From Desulfosporosinus sp. (GTDB taxonomy: Bacteria; Bacillota; Desulfitobacteriia; Desulfitobacteriales; Desulfitobacteriaceae), in NCBI GenBank assembly GCA_031292055.1, contig JARLHV010000091.1, forward strand, positions 22,783 through 86,782: DNA of 64,000 nt, given 5' to 3'. Positions 1-8,572 of the stretch are shown here, one piece after another. How positions within the stretch are numbered: the first letter of the stretch is position 1; each line of letters begins with the position of its first letter. The position numbers and the translations under genes were made by a program. The notes under the pieces were generated by a model. The model saw nothing but the letters and a program-made list of their open reading frames with translations. It searched no databases and had not been told where the DNA came from.

Positions 1-86
1 AAGTGGCAATGATCAAGTAAACCAAAGTTATCTTTAGAAAAGAGAGACGCATTAGGGTATTATTTTAAATAATCGGAGGTGGAACG

Positions 87-1475
87 ATGAGTCAACTCAT
101 TCTGTCCAGATTACAATTCGCGGTGATCACTTCTTATCATTTCTTGTTTGTGCCATTAACACTGGGGCTATCAGTCTTGGTTGCAATGATGGAGACTTGG
201 TATGTGAAGACTGGAAATGAAACGTACAAAAAAATGACTAAGTTTTGGGGGAAATTATTTCTGATTAACTTTGCCATGGGTGTCGTGACAGGGTTAGTCC
301 AAGAGTTTCAATTTGGAATGAACTGGTCTGAGTATTCAAGGTTCGTCGGAGATATTTTTGGAGCCCCTTTAGCCATTGAGGCTTTAGTAGCCTTTTTTCT
401 AGAATCTACGTTCATAGGGGTATGGGTTTTTGGCTGGGATAAATTGCCTAAGAAAGTACATGCTCTTAGTATTTGGCTGGTGGCCATTGGCAGCAATGTG
501 TCTGCACTTTGGATTTTGATTGCCAACTCTTTTATGCAAGAACCAGTTGGGTATGTGTTACGAAACGGCCGGGCAGAGATGACCGATTTCATGGCTTTAA
601 TTACTAATCCTCATATTTTCTATCAGTTTCCACACACTGTACTCAGCGGATTTGTAACCGCGGCATTCTTTGTCATGGGAATAAGTGCTTACCATCTGCT
701 CAAAAAGAACCATTTGGACGTTTTTCGCCGTTCGTTTCATATGGCAGTGATTTTTGGCTTAATTAGTGCCTTTGCGGTTGCAGGCGTTGGACACTTACAA
801 GCAATGCATTTAGTACAAGTACAACCTATGAAAATGGCTGCTGCAGAAGCGCATTGGGAGACAGAAAATCCGGCGGGCTTATTGTTATATGCCTCTATTG
901 ATGAAAAAGGACAGAAAAATACCTCTGAAATCAAAATTCCTGGACTTTTAAGCTTACTTTCTTACAACAGTTTTACGGGGGAAGTTAAGGGAATTCATGA
1001 ATTGCAGGCTGAGGAGGTCCAGCAATATGGGCCAGGTAACTATGTGCCTCAGGTGACTTCTTTGTTCTGGAGTTTTCGGATTATGCTAACGGCTGGACTG
1101 TGGTTAGTGTTGATTCCGCTCCTCGGACTTTACTTCTATAAATCGAATCGCTTAGAACAAAAAACTTGGTTCTTAAAGCTTGTCTTATGGACGATGGCCG
1201 TACCCTATATTGCTAATACTGTGGGTTGGTATATGACTGAAGTTGGACGTATGCCTTGGATCGTTTATGGATTACAAAAAGTAGACGCAGGTTTATCCAC
1301 CTCAGTTTCGGCACTCTCCGTACTAATCACCTTTGTCGGCTTTACACTGATTTATGGAGTTTTGGCGGTAGCGGACGTTTACCTCTTGCTTAAGTATATT
1401 AAAAAGGGTCCGGAAGAAGTTAGCCCGGACAAAACGCCGAAAAGTGGAATGAAGGGGGCGTCTTTATGGACTTGA
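87..1475 (+). CDS. cydA: Cytochrome bd quinol oxidase subunit I
   Basis: Haem-bearing membrane subunit of cytochrome bd, which oxidises quinol and reduces O2 to water. Seen: 462 aa, about nine hydrophobic segments, the N-terminal SYHFLF with His18 (equivalent to the b595 ligand His19 of E. coli), His183 in QFPHTVLSGF (b558 ligand region) and GRMPW near residue 385 carrying the b558 methionine. The extracytoplasmic Q loop is the short type, since E. coli CydA has 522 aa. A GGAGGT box 6 nt before the ATG fixes the start. It is the first gene of cydABDC and overlaps cydB by 10 nt. In an anaerobe the usual inferred role is removing traces of oxygen. Confidence 0.97.
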   Translation: MSQLILSRLQFAVITSYHFLFVPLTLGLSVLVAMMETWYVKTGNETYKKMTKFWGKLFLINFAMGVVTGLVQEFQFGMNWSEYSRFVGDIFGAPLAIEALVAFFLESTFIGVWVFGWDKLPKKVHALSIWLVAIGSNVSALWILIANSFMQEPVGYVLRNGRAEMTDFMALITNPHIFYQFPHTVLSGFVTAAFFVMGISAYHLLKKNHLDVFRRSFHMAVIFGLISAFAVAGVGHLQAMHLVQVQPMKMAAAEAHWETENPAGLLLYASIDEKGQKNTSEIKIPGLLSLLSYNSFTGEVKGIHELQAEEVQQYGPGNYVPQVTSLFWSFRIMLTAGLWLVLIPLLGLYFYKSNRLEQKTWFLKLVLWTMAVPYIANTVGWYMTEVGRMPWIVYGLQKVDAGLSTSVSALSVLITFVGFTLIYGVLAVADVYLLLKYIKKGPEEVSPDKTPKSGMKGASLWT

Positions 1476-2470
1476 ACATCCTCTGGTTCATACTCATCAC
1501 CATCTTGTTTGTCGGATTCTTTTTTCTGGAGGGCTTTGATTTTGGCGTAGGAATTTTGTTGCCTTTCCTTGGGAAAAATGATTTAGAACGTCGAGTGATC
1601 ATCAATACCATCGGACCAGTCTGGGACGGAAATGAGGTCTGGTTGATTACGGCCGGTGGAGCGATGTTTGCGGCTTTCCCTAATTGGTATGCAACCTTGT
1701 TTAGTGGTTTCTATCTTGCTTTGTTTCTGGTGTTGTCCGCTATAATTGTCCGTGGTGTTGCCTTTGAATTTCGCAGCAGTGACAGCGGTCCCCGTTGGCG
1801 AAATACATGGGATTGGATGATTTTCATCGGCAGTTTCCTGTCTGCTCTCCTCTGGGGCGTTGCCATGACGAATATTGTTAAAGGAGTACCGATTGATGCT
1901 AAAATGCATTATGTTGGGACCTTCTTTACCCTACTCAATCCTTATGCCATTGTTGGCGGTCTAACGACACTGTTGGTTTTTATGTTGCATGGAGCCTTAT
2001 ATCTCAACTTAAAGACGACAGGGGAAATGGCTAAGCGAGCGTCGGAGACGGCCAAGAAGATTGGTTTGGTTGCCATCGTGGTTGTGCTCGTGTTTGCAGG
2101 CTTAACCTATTTCCAAACAGATCTCTTCGCTAACCTCGGGGCTGGCATTACTTTGCTAGCAGCCGGTGTTGCCCTAGTCGTTGCCAATGTTTTGATACGT
2201 TCCCGTAAAGGCGGCTGGGCTTTTATTGCCAATGGAGTAACTATTCTCTTGTTTACAGTAGCATTATTCTGGGGACTCTTTCCACGCGTCATGGTTTCCA
2301 GCTTGAATCCGGAGTGGAGTCTAACCATCTATAATGCCTCCTCCAGCCCGTACACATTGAAGATTATGACGATTATTGCCCTGACTATGGTCCCAATTGT
2401 TCTTTTGTATCAGGGCTGGACCTATTGGGTCTTTCGCAAACGCGTTACAGAAAAAGACCTTCACTATTAA
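1466..2470 (+). CDS. cydB: Cytochrome bd quinol oxidase subunit II
   Basis: Second integral membrane subunit of cytochrome bd; it packs against CydA and helps bind the haems. Seen: 334 aa with eight or more hydrophobic segments and the family N-terminus FFFLEGFDFGVGILLPFLG, followed by GPVWDGNEVWL near residue 50. Length is normal for the family. The ATG lies inside the cydA 3' end (10-nt overlap) behind a purine-rich AAGGGGG site, so translation is probably coupled. A hairpin with a short T-rich tail follows before cydD, so the oxidase genes may be expressed more strongly than the exporter genes. Confidence 0.97.
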   Translation: MDLNILWFILITILFVGFFFLEGFDFGVGILLPFLGKNDLERRVIINTIGPVWDGNEVWLITAGGAMFAAFPNWYATLFSGFYLALFLVLSAIIVRGVAFEFRSSDSGPRWRNTWDWMIFIGSFLSALLWGVAMTNIVKGVPIDAKMHYVGTFFTLLNPYAIVGGLTTLLVFMLHGALYLNLKTTGEMAKRASETAKKIGLVAIVVVLVFAGLTYFQTDLFANLGAGITLLAAGVALVVANVLIRSRKGGWAFIANGVTILLFTVALFWGLFPRVMVSSLNPEWSLTIYNASSSPYTLKIMTIIALTMVPIVLLYQGWTYWVFRKRVTEKDLHY

Positions 2471-2486
2471 GTTGGGTATCCTTTAG

Positions 2487-2527
2487 AATGAAGGGGCAAG
2501 AGATGTTTTGCTCCTTCATTTTGTTTT
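2487..2527 (+). terminator. Intercistronic hairpin between cydB and cydD
   Basis: A 13-bp stem pairs AATGAAGGGGCAA with the complementary stretch ending at 2520, followed by TTGTTTT. It looks like a partial intrinsic terminator or mRNA-stabilising hairpin that separates cydAB from cydDC in level. Confidence 0.65.
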
Positions 2528-2542
2528 GGGAGATGACCTTAA

Positions 2543-4294
2543 ATGTTTGATAAGCGTTTAGTTCAAGAGGTGCGGCCAGTCTGGGGACATCTATTGCTCA
2601 CGGTTGGGATGGGAATGGGAATTGCATTTCTAGCTGTCGCTCAAGCTTGGTTTTTATCCCGTGTTGTCGCCGGAGTTTTTCTGGAAGGGGCTACCCTTAG
2701 GACCGTTTGGAATCCCCTCTGTCTAATTCTCGGGATCATCGGACTGCGGGCAGGGTTGCAATGGGTCAGTGAAATAAGTGCTCATGAAGTTGCCTCCCAC
2801 ATCAAGTCGAGTCTGCGCCAACGTTTAATGAGTCAGATTGTCTCATTAGGGCCAGTGTTTGCTCGGGGAGAAAGGACAGGAGAGTTAATCACAACGGTGG
2901 TGGATGGAATTGAAGCTCTAGAGGAATACTTTTCAAAATACTTGCCTCAATTGCTGCTTGCCGGAGGAATTCCCCTGCTTATTTTAGGTTTTGTTTTTCC
3001 TCAAGATTGGAAATCCGGGCTAATTCTACTCCTGACAGGGCCACTTATTCCTGTCTTTATGATTCTGATCGGAAAGTTAGCTGAGAAAAAATCCCTGCAC
3101 CAGTTCCAAAGTTTGAGCTGGATGAGTGCTCATTTTTTAGATGTTTTGCAGGGGATGACAACACTTAAAGTGTTTGGTCGGGCTAGAGATCAAACCCGAG
3201 TGATAGAGAGAGTCAGTGATTCTTTTCGCAAAGTTACGCTAAGTGTGTTGAGGATTGCTTTTTTATCTGCCCTGGTGTTAGAGTTCTTCGCAACGATGAG
3301 CACAGCCTTAGTAGCCGTAACCATCGGGTTACGATTAGTATATGGAACTCTTTCTTTTTCTGCGGGGTTGTTTCTCTTGCTGCTTGCTCCCGAATTTTAT
3401 ACTCCCTTAAGGACTCTCGGCTTGAATTTCCACGCTGGCTTGTCTGGGGTAAATGCTGCCGGGCGAATCTTTGAGATTATGGATCTGCCTGTGTTAAACA
3501 ACAACTCTGATGAGAAGGGTGGGAATCTCGATGATAATCAAGAAGAGTTATCCTCAGAGTTTCAGATTTCCTTTCAAGACGTCAGCCTAACTTATCAACT
3601 GGGAGAAACCTCGGCTTTAGATGGAATTAACCTATCCCTCAAATCCGGCGAGAAAGTTGCTCTTGTCGGACCTAGTGGAGCGGGTAAATCTTCGCTTGCT
3701 CAGCTGTTGCTGCGTTTTATAGAACCTTCTGCCGGAGAAATTCTTGTCAACAGAAGGTTGCTCAAGACAATTCCCCAAGAGAAGTGGCGCCAACAAATTG
3801 CTTACGTTTCTCAGGCCCCCTATCTATTCGCAGGGAGTATTGCGGAGAATATTCACTTCGGTCGGTCTTCTGCAACGATTGAGGAGATCAAGAGTGCGGC
3901 CCAAGGGGCTTCAGCCCATGAATTTATTATGGAACTTTCAGACGGTTATCAAACTCAGCTTGGAGAGGGAGGCACTCGCTTAAGTGGCGGGCAGGCCCAA
4001 AGAATTGCAATCGCCAGAGCCATCTTGAAAGATGCCCCTGTACTTATTTTGGATGAGGCGACGTCTGGTCTGGATATTGAGAGTGAGCGCTCTGTTCAGC
4101 AGGCCCTGAAACGACTCATGCAGGGCAAGACTGCTATAATCATCGCCCATCGACTGAGTACGGTTCGTCAAGCGGATTGTATCCTGGTGATGGAGCACGG
4201 GCAAATTATCGAACAGGGAAAGCATGAAGAATTAATGAAAATGCAAGGGCTCTATTACCAAATGGTTACAGAATATCGAGGTGAATCTCTATGA
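2543..4294 (+). CDS. cydD: Heterodimeric ABC exporter subunit CydD
   Basis: Half of the CydDC ABC exporter needed for cytochrome bd assembly; in E. coli it moves cysteine or glutathione and binds haem. Seen: 583 aa, a six-helix transmembrane domain in roughly the first 320 residues, then an ATPase domain with Walker A GPSGAGKSS near residue 375, signature LSGGQAQR near 480 and Walker B VLILDEAT just after 500. The start follows a GGGAG site, 15 nt after the cydB-cydD hairpin tail. The stop overlaps the cydC start as ATGA, typical of subunits made in equal amounts. Confidence 0.95.
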   Translation: MFDKRLVQEVRPVWGHLLLTVGMGMGIAFLAVAQAWFLSRVVAGVFLEGATLRTVWNPLCLILGIIGLRAGLQWVSEISAHEVASHIKSSLRQRLMSQIVSLGPVFARGERTGELITTVVDGIEALEEYFSKYLPQLLLAGGIPLLILGFVFPQDWKSGLILLLTGPLIPVFMILIGKLAEKKSLHQFQSLSWMSAHFLDVLQGMTTLKVFGRARDQTRVIERVSDSFRKVTLSVLRIAFLSALVLEFFATMSTALVAVTIGLRLVYGTLSFSAGLFLLLLAPEFYTPLRTLGLNFHAGLSGVNAAGRIFEIMDLPVLNNNSDEKGGNLDDNQEELSSEFQISFQDVSLTYQLGETSALDGINLSLKSGEKVALVGPSGAGKSSLAQLLLRFIEPSAGEILVNRRLLKTIPQEKWRQQIAYVSQAPYLFAGSIAENIHFGRSSATIEEIKSAAQGASAHEFIMELSDGYQTQLGEGGTRLSGGQAQRIAIARAILKDAPVLILDEATSGLDIESERSVQQALKRLMQGKTAIIIAHRLSTVRQADCILVMEHGQIIEQGKHEELMKMQGLYYQMVTEYRGESL

Positions 4295-6018
4295 AGAGCA
4301 AGACCTGGTTACTTTCTTTGATGTTACCCTATTGGCGGCAAATTTTGCTGGCGTTGATTTTAAGTGCGCTCACGATCACGAGTCACATCGGTTTAATGGC
4401 GACATCAGCTTATCTGCTAGCCCGAGCTGCCCTTCATCCCCCCATCCTCGATCTGATGGTAACTATTGTCGGAGTTCGTTTTTTCGGATTGTCCCGCGTA
4501 GTCTGTCGCTACTTTGAACGTTATGTGTCTCATGACGTGACGTTTCGGATCTTAAGCCAAATTCGGGTCAAGTTTTATCAAGGAATAGAACCACTCGCCC
4601 CAGCTCGGTTGCTAAACTTTCGAAGTGGGGATATGTTGAGCCGAATTGTGGCGGATGTGGAGATTCAGCAAAACTTTTTTTTGCGAGTTTTTGCACCGCC
4701 ATTCGTCGCGTTACTGGTTCTTTTTGGCTATGGATTCTTTTTGGCCCGTTTTGATGTGCGCTTTTCCTTTATTCTTGCCGCATGTTTTCTGATCGCAGGG
4801 CTGGGGATACCGTGGGGAATAAAAGCTCTGAGCCAAGGGGTTGGGCGTCAGCTGATCGCCTTAAAAGCAGAGCTGAATACACAGGTTGCTGATAGCCTCT
4901 TGGGAATCACAGAGCTCGTGGCCTATGGTCAAGTCCAAGCACATTTGGACAAAATTCAGCGAACGGACAAGAAAATGGTGGATCAGCAACGGCGCATCGC
5001 TTGGCTCTCTGCGCTTGCTTCCGCTTTGATGGGGATGATTGCTAATCTGGGACTGTGGCTTGTCCTTGTTCTTGGGATCCTACTCGTGGAAAAAGGAAAA
5101 TTGAGCGGCGTGAACTTAGGGATGTTAGCTCTAGGAACCTTCAGTAGCTTTGAAGCGCTTTTTCCTTTAGCCTTGGTTCCTTATCATCTCGAACAAAACC
5201 GTGCCGCCACAGATCGCTTACTGGAGTTAATCGAGGCCGAACCCGCCGTAAAAAATAGAGAGACACCGTCTCCCCAGCCAAAGGGACTGGATTTTTCCTT
5301 CCAGGAAGTGTGCTTTAGGTATAATCAAGGCGAACCTTGGGCTCTAAATCACCTTTCGTTTCGGATTCCCGAACAAGGCAAGGTGGCGATAGTCGGCCCA
5401 AGCGGGGCCGGTAAAACTAGTGTTGTGAATCTCCTGCTGCGTTTTTGGGAATACGACGAGGGACGAATTGACTTGGGGGGACATTCTATACGAGAGTATA
5501 CCCAGGAGGATACTCGAAGCTTCATTGGAGTTGTGACTCAGCGAACCCATTTATTTAACGCCACAATTCGAGAAAATCTTCTGTTGGTGAAACCAGAGGG
5601 GACGGACGAAGAACTGATCCAGGCGTCTAAACAGGCTAAGCTCCATGAATTCATCCTGTCTTTGCCTCAAGGGTATGACAGTTACGTCGGTGAAGGTGGA
5701 TTTAAACTTTCGGGGGGACAGAGACAGCGTTTGGCAATTGCCCGCGTCCTTTTAAAAAACGCCCCAATCTTAATACTTGACGAGGCTATGGCAGGTCTTG
5801 ATCCGCTGACCGAACGGGAGGTCATGGATGAAGTTTATCACCTCATGGCAGGGCGTACCACCTTAGTGATAACGCATCGTCTTAAAGGTTTAGAGACGAT
5901 GGATGAGATTCTGGTTTTGGACCGTGGTCAGATTGTGGAACGAGGAAAACACGAAGAGCTCCTTCGACAGAAAGGGCTTTATCGCCAGCTGTGGGAGACT
6001 GAAACGGTATCATGTTGA
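4291..6018 (+). CDS. cydC: Heterodimeric ABC exporter subunit CydC
   Basis: Partner half-transporter of CydD. Seen: 575 aa, N-terminal membrane domain with the SARxLLARAALHPP-like opening of the CydC group, then an ATPase domain with Walker A GPSGAGKTS near residue 368, signature LSGGQRQR near 474 and Walker B ILILDEAMAGLDP. The usual ATSGLD after Walker B reads AMAGLD, a mild variation. Translation starts at the ATGA overlap with cydD. The final five codons and the stop form the left arm of a large hairpin, so the terminator is partly coding. Last gene of the cyd operon. Confidence 0.94.
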   Translation: MKSKTWLLSLMLPYWRQILLALILSALTITSHIGLMATSAYLLARAALHPPILDLMVTIVGVRFFGLSRVVCRYFERYVSHDVTFRILSQIRVKFYQGIEPLAPARLLNFRSGDMLSRIVADVEIQQNFFLRVFAPPFVALLVLFGYGFFLARFDVRFSFILAACFLIAGLGIPWGIKALSQGVGRQLIALKAELNTQVADSLLGITELVAYGQVQAHLDKIQRTDKKMVDQQRRIAWLSALASALMGMIANLGLWLVLVLGILLVEKGKLSGVNLGMLALGTFSSFEALFPLALVPYHLEQNRAATDRLLELIEAEPAVKNRETPSPQPKGLDFSFQEVCFRYNQGEPWALNHLSFRIPEQGKVAIVGPSGAGKTSVVNLLLRFWEYDEGRIDLGGHSIREYTQEDTRSFIGVVTQRTHLFNATIRENLLLVKPEGTDEELIQASKQAKLHEFILSLPQGYDSYVGEGGFKLSGGQRQRLAIARVLLKNAPILILDEAMAGLDPLTEREVMDEVYHLMAGRTTLVITHRLKGLETMDEILVLDRGQIVERGKHEELLRQKGLYRQLWETETVSC

Positions 6019-6043
6019 GATATGTCAGCATGATACCGTTTCA
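6000..6043. terminator. 15-bp dyad overlapping the cydC stop codon
   Basis: The arms at 6000-6014 and 6029-6043 are perfectly complementary with a 14-nt loop. The left arm contains the last codons of cydC. There is no T tract, so it may block convergent transcription or protect the 3' end rather than act as a classical intrinsic terminator. Confidence 0.6.
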
Positions 6044-6081
6044 ACATAGGGGATAGAGTATATAGTATTTTACCAAGAGTG

Positions 6082-6116
6082 ATTTCAAGCCTTCAGGTTG
6101 AGGATGGGCTTGAAAT
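6082..6116. terminator. Hairpin between convergent cydC and deacetylase genes
   Basis: Arms ATTTCAAGCC (6082-6091) and GGCTTGAAAT (6107-6116) form a perfect 10-bp stem just beyond the stop codon of the minus-strand deacetylase. It probably ends that transcript, and may serve both directions. Confidence 0.55.
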
Positions 6117-6126
6117 TACCACAAAA

Positions 6127-7083
6127 TCATTGCTTGTAAAATCCCTCAGGAAAGGTGATCGGCCTGATATTTTCACTTAACGTACCGAAAGAATAACCTT
6201 TGTCTTTTAAATGCTTAATTATGAGAGGTAAAGCATTAGTTGAAGAAGATTTATTTGGTAGATCATGCATCAAAAGTATTATTTTGTTCTTTTTCCCTAT
6301 TTGTTTATCAACATTATTTACTAATTGTTGCACAGAGAATTTCCCGTCAGTATCTCCAGTATCTAAATTCCAATCATACGCCATATAATCGTTAGCATCG
6401 AGAAGATTATAATAGGCAATATTAAAACATGAAGTTCCGCCGGGTGCTCGAATAATTCTAGGATGGATACCAATTACTTTAAAGATTAAATCATCATTTT
6501 TTTGTACATCAGCTAGAAATGCGTCGGGACTTTTATAGAGGGATTTATAATCATGGGAATACGTATGATTGCCGATGGAATGCCCTTGTTCATACTCAGC
6601 TTTTAACAAGGAAGGAAATTGCTCAATCTGTTTCCCGATATCAAAAAACGTAACCTTAATATTTTCTTTTTTCAATACTTCTAAAAGATGGGGGGTATTT
6701 TGAAGGTAGGGCCCGTCATCAATCGTAATATAAACTATTTTCGCTGGTTCTGTCGCAAAGACTCTAGCTTTCATCGCCAGCCCGGGAGCAGTTGGTGGAT
6801 TACCATTAGAGTCATAGGTAGGTCGGATAATTGTATTTGCAGGGTCTACACTAGGTTTAGTTAGTTGAATTGTACTAGTAGCACTAGCACTAGCACTAGC
6901 ACTAGTTTTAGAAGCAGAAGCAGAAGCAGAAGCAGAAGCCGTGGCTGCAGTCGCTGTAGTTAGTTTATGTCGAGCTAAAATTAAGACCAAGGAAGTAATA
7001 ACTGTAAAAATCATGATTAGTGAAATAATCTCTTTTGCAGAATAGGATATATGTTCATATTTTTTGCCTGTGTTTATAATCAT
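6127..7083 (-). CDS. Membrane-anchored polysaccharide deacetylase (NodB domain)
   Basis: Predicted metal-dependent deacetylase acting on cell-wall or extracellular N-acetylated polysaccharide outside the membrane (carbohydrate esterase family 4). Seen: 318 aa; short basic N-terminus and one membrane segment at about 18-37; a low-complexity Ala/Ser linker at about 45-70; then the NodB domain with TIDDGP at 120-125 (usually TFDDGP, both Asp kept), the metal-binding HTYSH at 173-177 and RAPGG at 212-216. The ATG has a GGAGG site upstream. The linker is encoded by hexanucleotide repeats that could change length by slippage. It stands alone, convergent with cydC. The substrate cannot be told from the sequence. 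Confidence 0.9.
   Translation of the reverse strand: MIINTGKKYEHISYSAKEIISLIMIFTVITSLVLILARHKLTTATAATASASASASASKTSASASASATSTIQLTKPSVDPANTIIRPTYDSNGNPPTAPGLAMKARVFATEPAKIVYITIDDGPYLQNTPHLLEVLKKENIKVTFFDIGKQIEQFPSLLKAEYEQGHSIGNHTYSHDYKSLYKSPDAFLADVQKNDDLIFKVIGIHPRIIRAPGGTSCFNIAYYNLLDANDYMAYDWNLDTGDTDGKFSVQQLVNNVDKQIGKKNKIILLMHDLPNKSSSTNALPLIIKHLKDKGYSFGTLSENIRPITFPEGFYKQ
6875..6938. repeat. Hexanucleotide repeats encoding an Ala-Ser linker
   Basis: Two adjacent arrays within the deacetylase gene: GCACTA units at about 6881-6904 and GAAGCA units at about 6911-6938, four or more copies each. Because the unit is six bases, gain or loss of a unit keeps the frame and only changes linker length by two residues. 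Confidence 0.85.
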
Positions 7084-7231
7084 TCGATTTTATCCTCCGA
7101 AAAATATTGCATTTCCTTTATATCCTACAATATTTCCACAGAAAAACAAGAGAATTCGCAATAAATTTGTAAGTAATTTTAGGGCGTAAGAAAATAGACG
7201 TTTTTAATGGAATATTAAAACTATATTACAG

Positions 7232-8572
7232 TTATATCCCATATTTCTTAAGGCGATAAAGTAGTGTTGGACGAGAAATTCCTAGATATTTAGCGACCTT
7301 TGTCTGATTATTATTATGTTTTTCCAAGGCCTTGATAATAAGGTGTTTCTCCAACTCTTCCAAAGAGAAACTACCTTCAGTTAGGTTTATGACTGGCGTT
7401 GTAGTTTTCTCCAAACTATTTAGTAGTTCCTTGGGAAAATGCACTGGCAGAATCTCGGCGTCCTGACAAACAATAAGCGCTCTTTCAATCGCGTTCTGAA
7501 GCTCTCTAATATTACCGGGCCAGTCGTAACGGGTTAGAATTTTCATCGCCCCCGCAGAAATTTTTTTGCTGCGGGAAGGATCAAATTTCTCGAGGAAATG
7601 ATTGACTAAAAGGGGAATGTCTTCTTTTCGTGCTCTAAGGGGCGGCATGCTGATCCGCATGACATTTAATCGATAATAAAGGTCCTCTCTGAAGGTGCCA
7701 TTAGCAATAGCTGTGGCAAGCTCAATATTCGTAGTGGCAATGACTCTTACATCGACATGGATTGTTTCAGTTCCTCCAACCCTTTCAAAACACCTTTCCT
7801 GTAATACCCGCAGTAACTTCGCCTGCATACTGATAGGCATTTCTCCGATCTCATCCAGAAAAATCGTACCTTTGTCGGCAATTTCAAATCGGCCCTTCTT
7901 TTTAGTAGTTGCCCCAGTAAAAGCACCTTTTTCATGGCCAAACAACTCACTTTCTAACAGTTGTTCAGGAAGAGCTGCACAGTTTACTGCTACAAAGGGC
8001 TTATCAGCCCGGTTGCTGGCATTATGAATCTCCACAGCAGTTACTTCTTTACCGGTTCCACTTTCACCAGTTATCAGCACAGTTGCACCAGTTTTTGCTA
8101 CCTGCCGAATTAAGAGGGTAATCTCTTTTATAGCATCGCTCTGACCGACAATTTTCCCATACTTTTTGCCTAACTCCTGACGTAAAAAATCAACTTGGTT
8201 TTCTAAATTAGAGAGATGTAACGCTTGCTTAACATGTACCTTTAATTCTTCAAGCTTAAAAGGCTTAGTGATATAATCTGTGGCCCCAATTTTCATAGCT
8301 TCAATGGCGGTGTCAATGGTCCCGTGGGCGGTAATAATAATTACAGGAATACTAGGGTTGATTGTTTTTATTTCTTTTAACACCTCAATACCATCGATGT
8401 CTGGCATCTTTAAATCCAATATAACCATTGAGGGTTCGGTCGTTTTGGCTAACTCAATCCCTTGTAAACCTCGCGTGGCAGTAACCACCTGATAGTTTTC
8501 ATGACTTAGAGCCCTCTCGAGGGCCCAGCACATTCTCTCCTCATCGTCAATTATCAGAATTTTTATTGTCAA
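7232..8572 (-). CDS. Sigma-54-dependent response regulator (NtrC/AtoC type)
   Basis: Transcription activator that opens sigma-54 promoters when phosphorylated. Seen in order: receiver domain with IIDDEE and the phospho-acceptor Asp in LDLKMPD (about residue 53); AAA+ domain with Walker A GESGTGKE, the sigma-54 contact motif GAFTGA, and Walker B IFLDEIGEM; and a C-terminal Fis-type helix-turn-helix ending TLLYRLKKYGI. A GTG at 8590 opens the frame but has no ribosome site; TTG at 8572 lies 8 nt after AGGAG and gives a normal receiver start, so I chose it. It overlaps the end of the upstream kinase gene, its probable partner. The likely target is the sigma-54 promoter at 10328. Confidence 0.93.
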   Translation of the reverse strand: MTIKILIIDDEERMCWALERALSHENYQVVTATRGLQGIELAKTTEPSMVILDLKMPDIDGIEVLKEIKTINPSIPVIIITAHGTIDTAIEAMKIGATDYITKPFKLEELKVHVKQALHLSNLENQVDFLRQELGKKYGKIVGQSDAIKEITLLIRQVAKTGATVLITGESGTGKEVTAVEIHNASNRADKPFVAVNCAALPEQLLESELFGHEKGAFTGATTKKKGRFEIADKGTIFLDEIGEMPISMQAKLLRVLQERCFERVGGTETIHVDVRVIATTNIELATAIANGTFREDLYYRLNVMRISMPPLRARKEDIPLLVNHFLEKFDPSRSKKISAGAMKILTRYDWPGNIRELQNAIERALIVCQDAEILPVHFPKELLNSLEKTTTPVINLTEGSFSLEELEKHLIIKALEKHNNNQTKVAKYLGISRPTLLYRLKKYGI

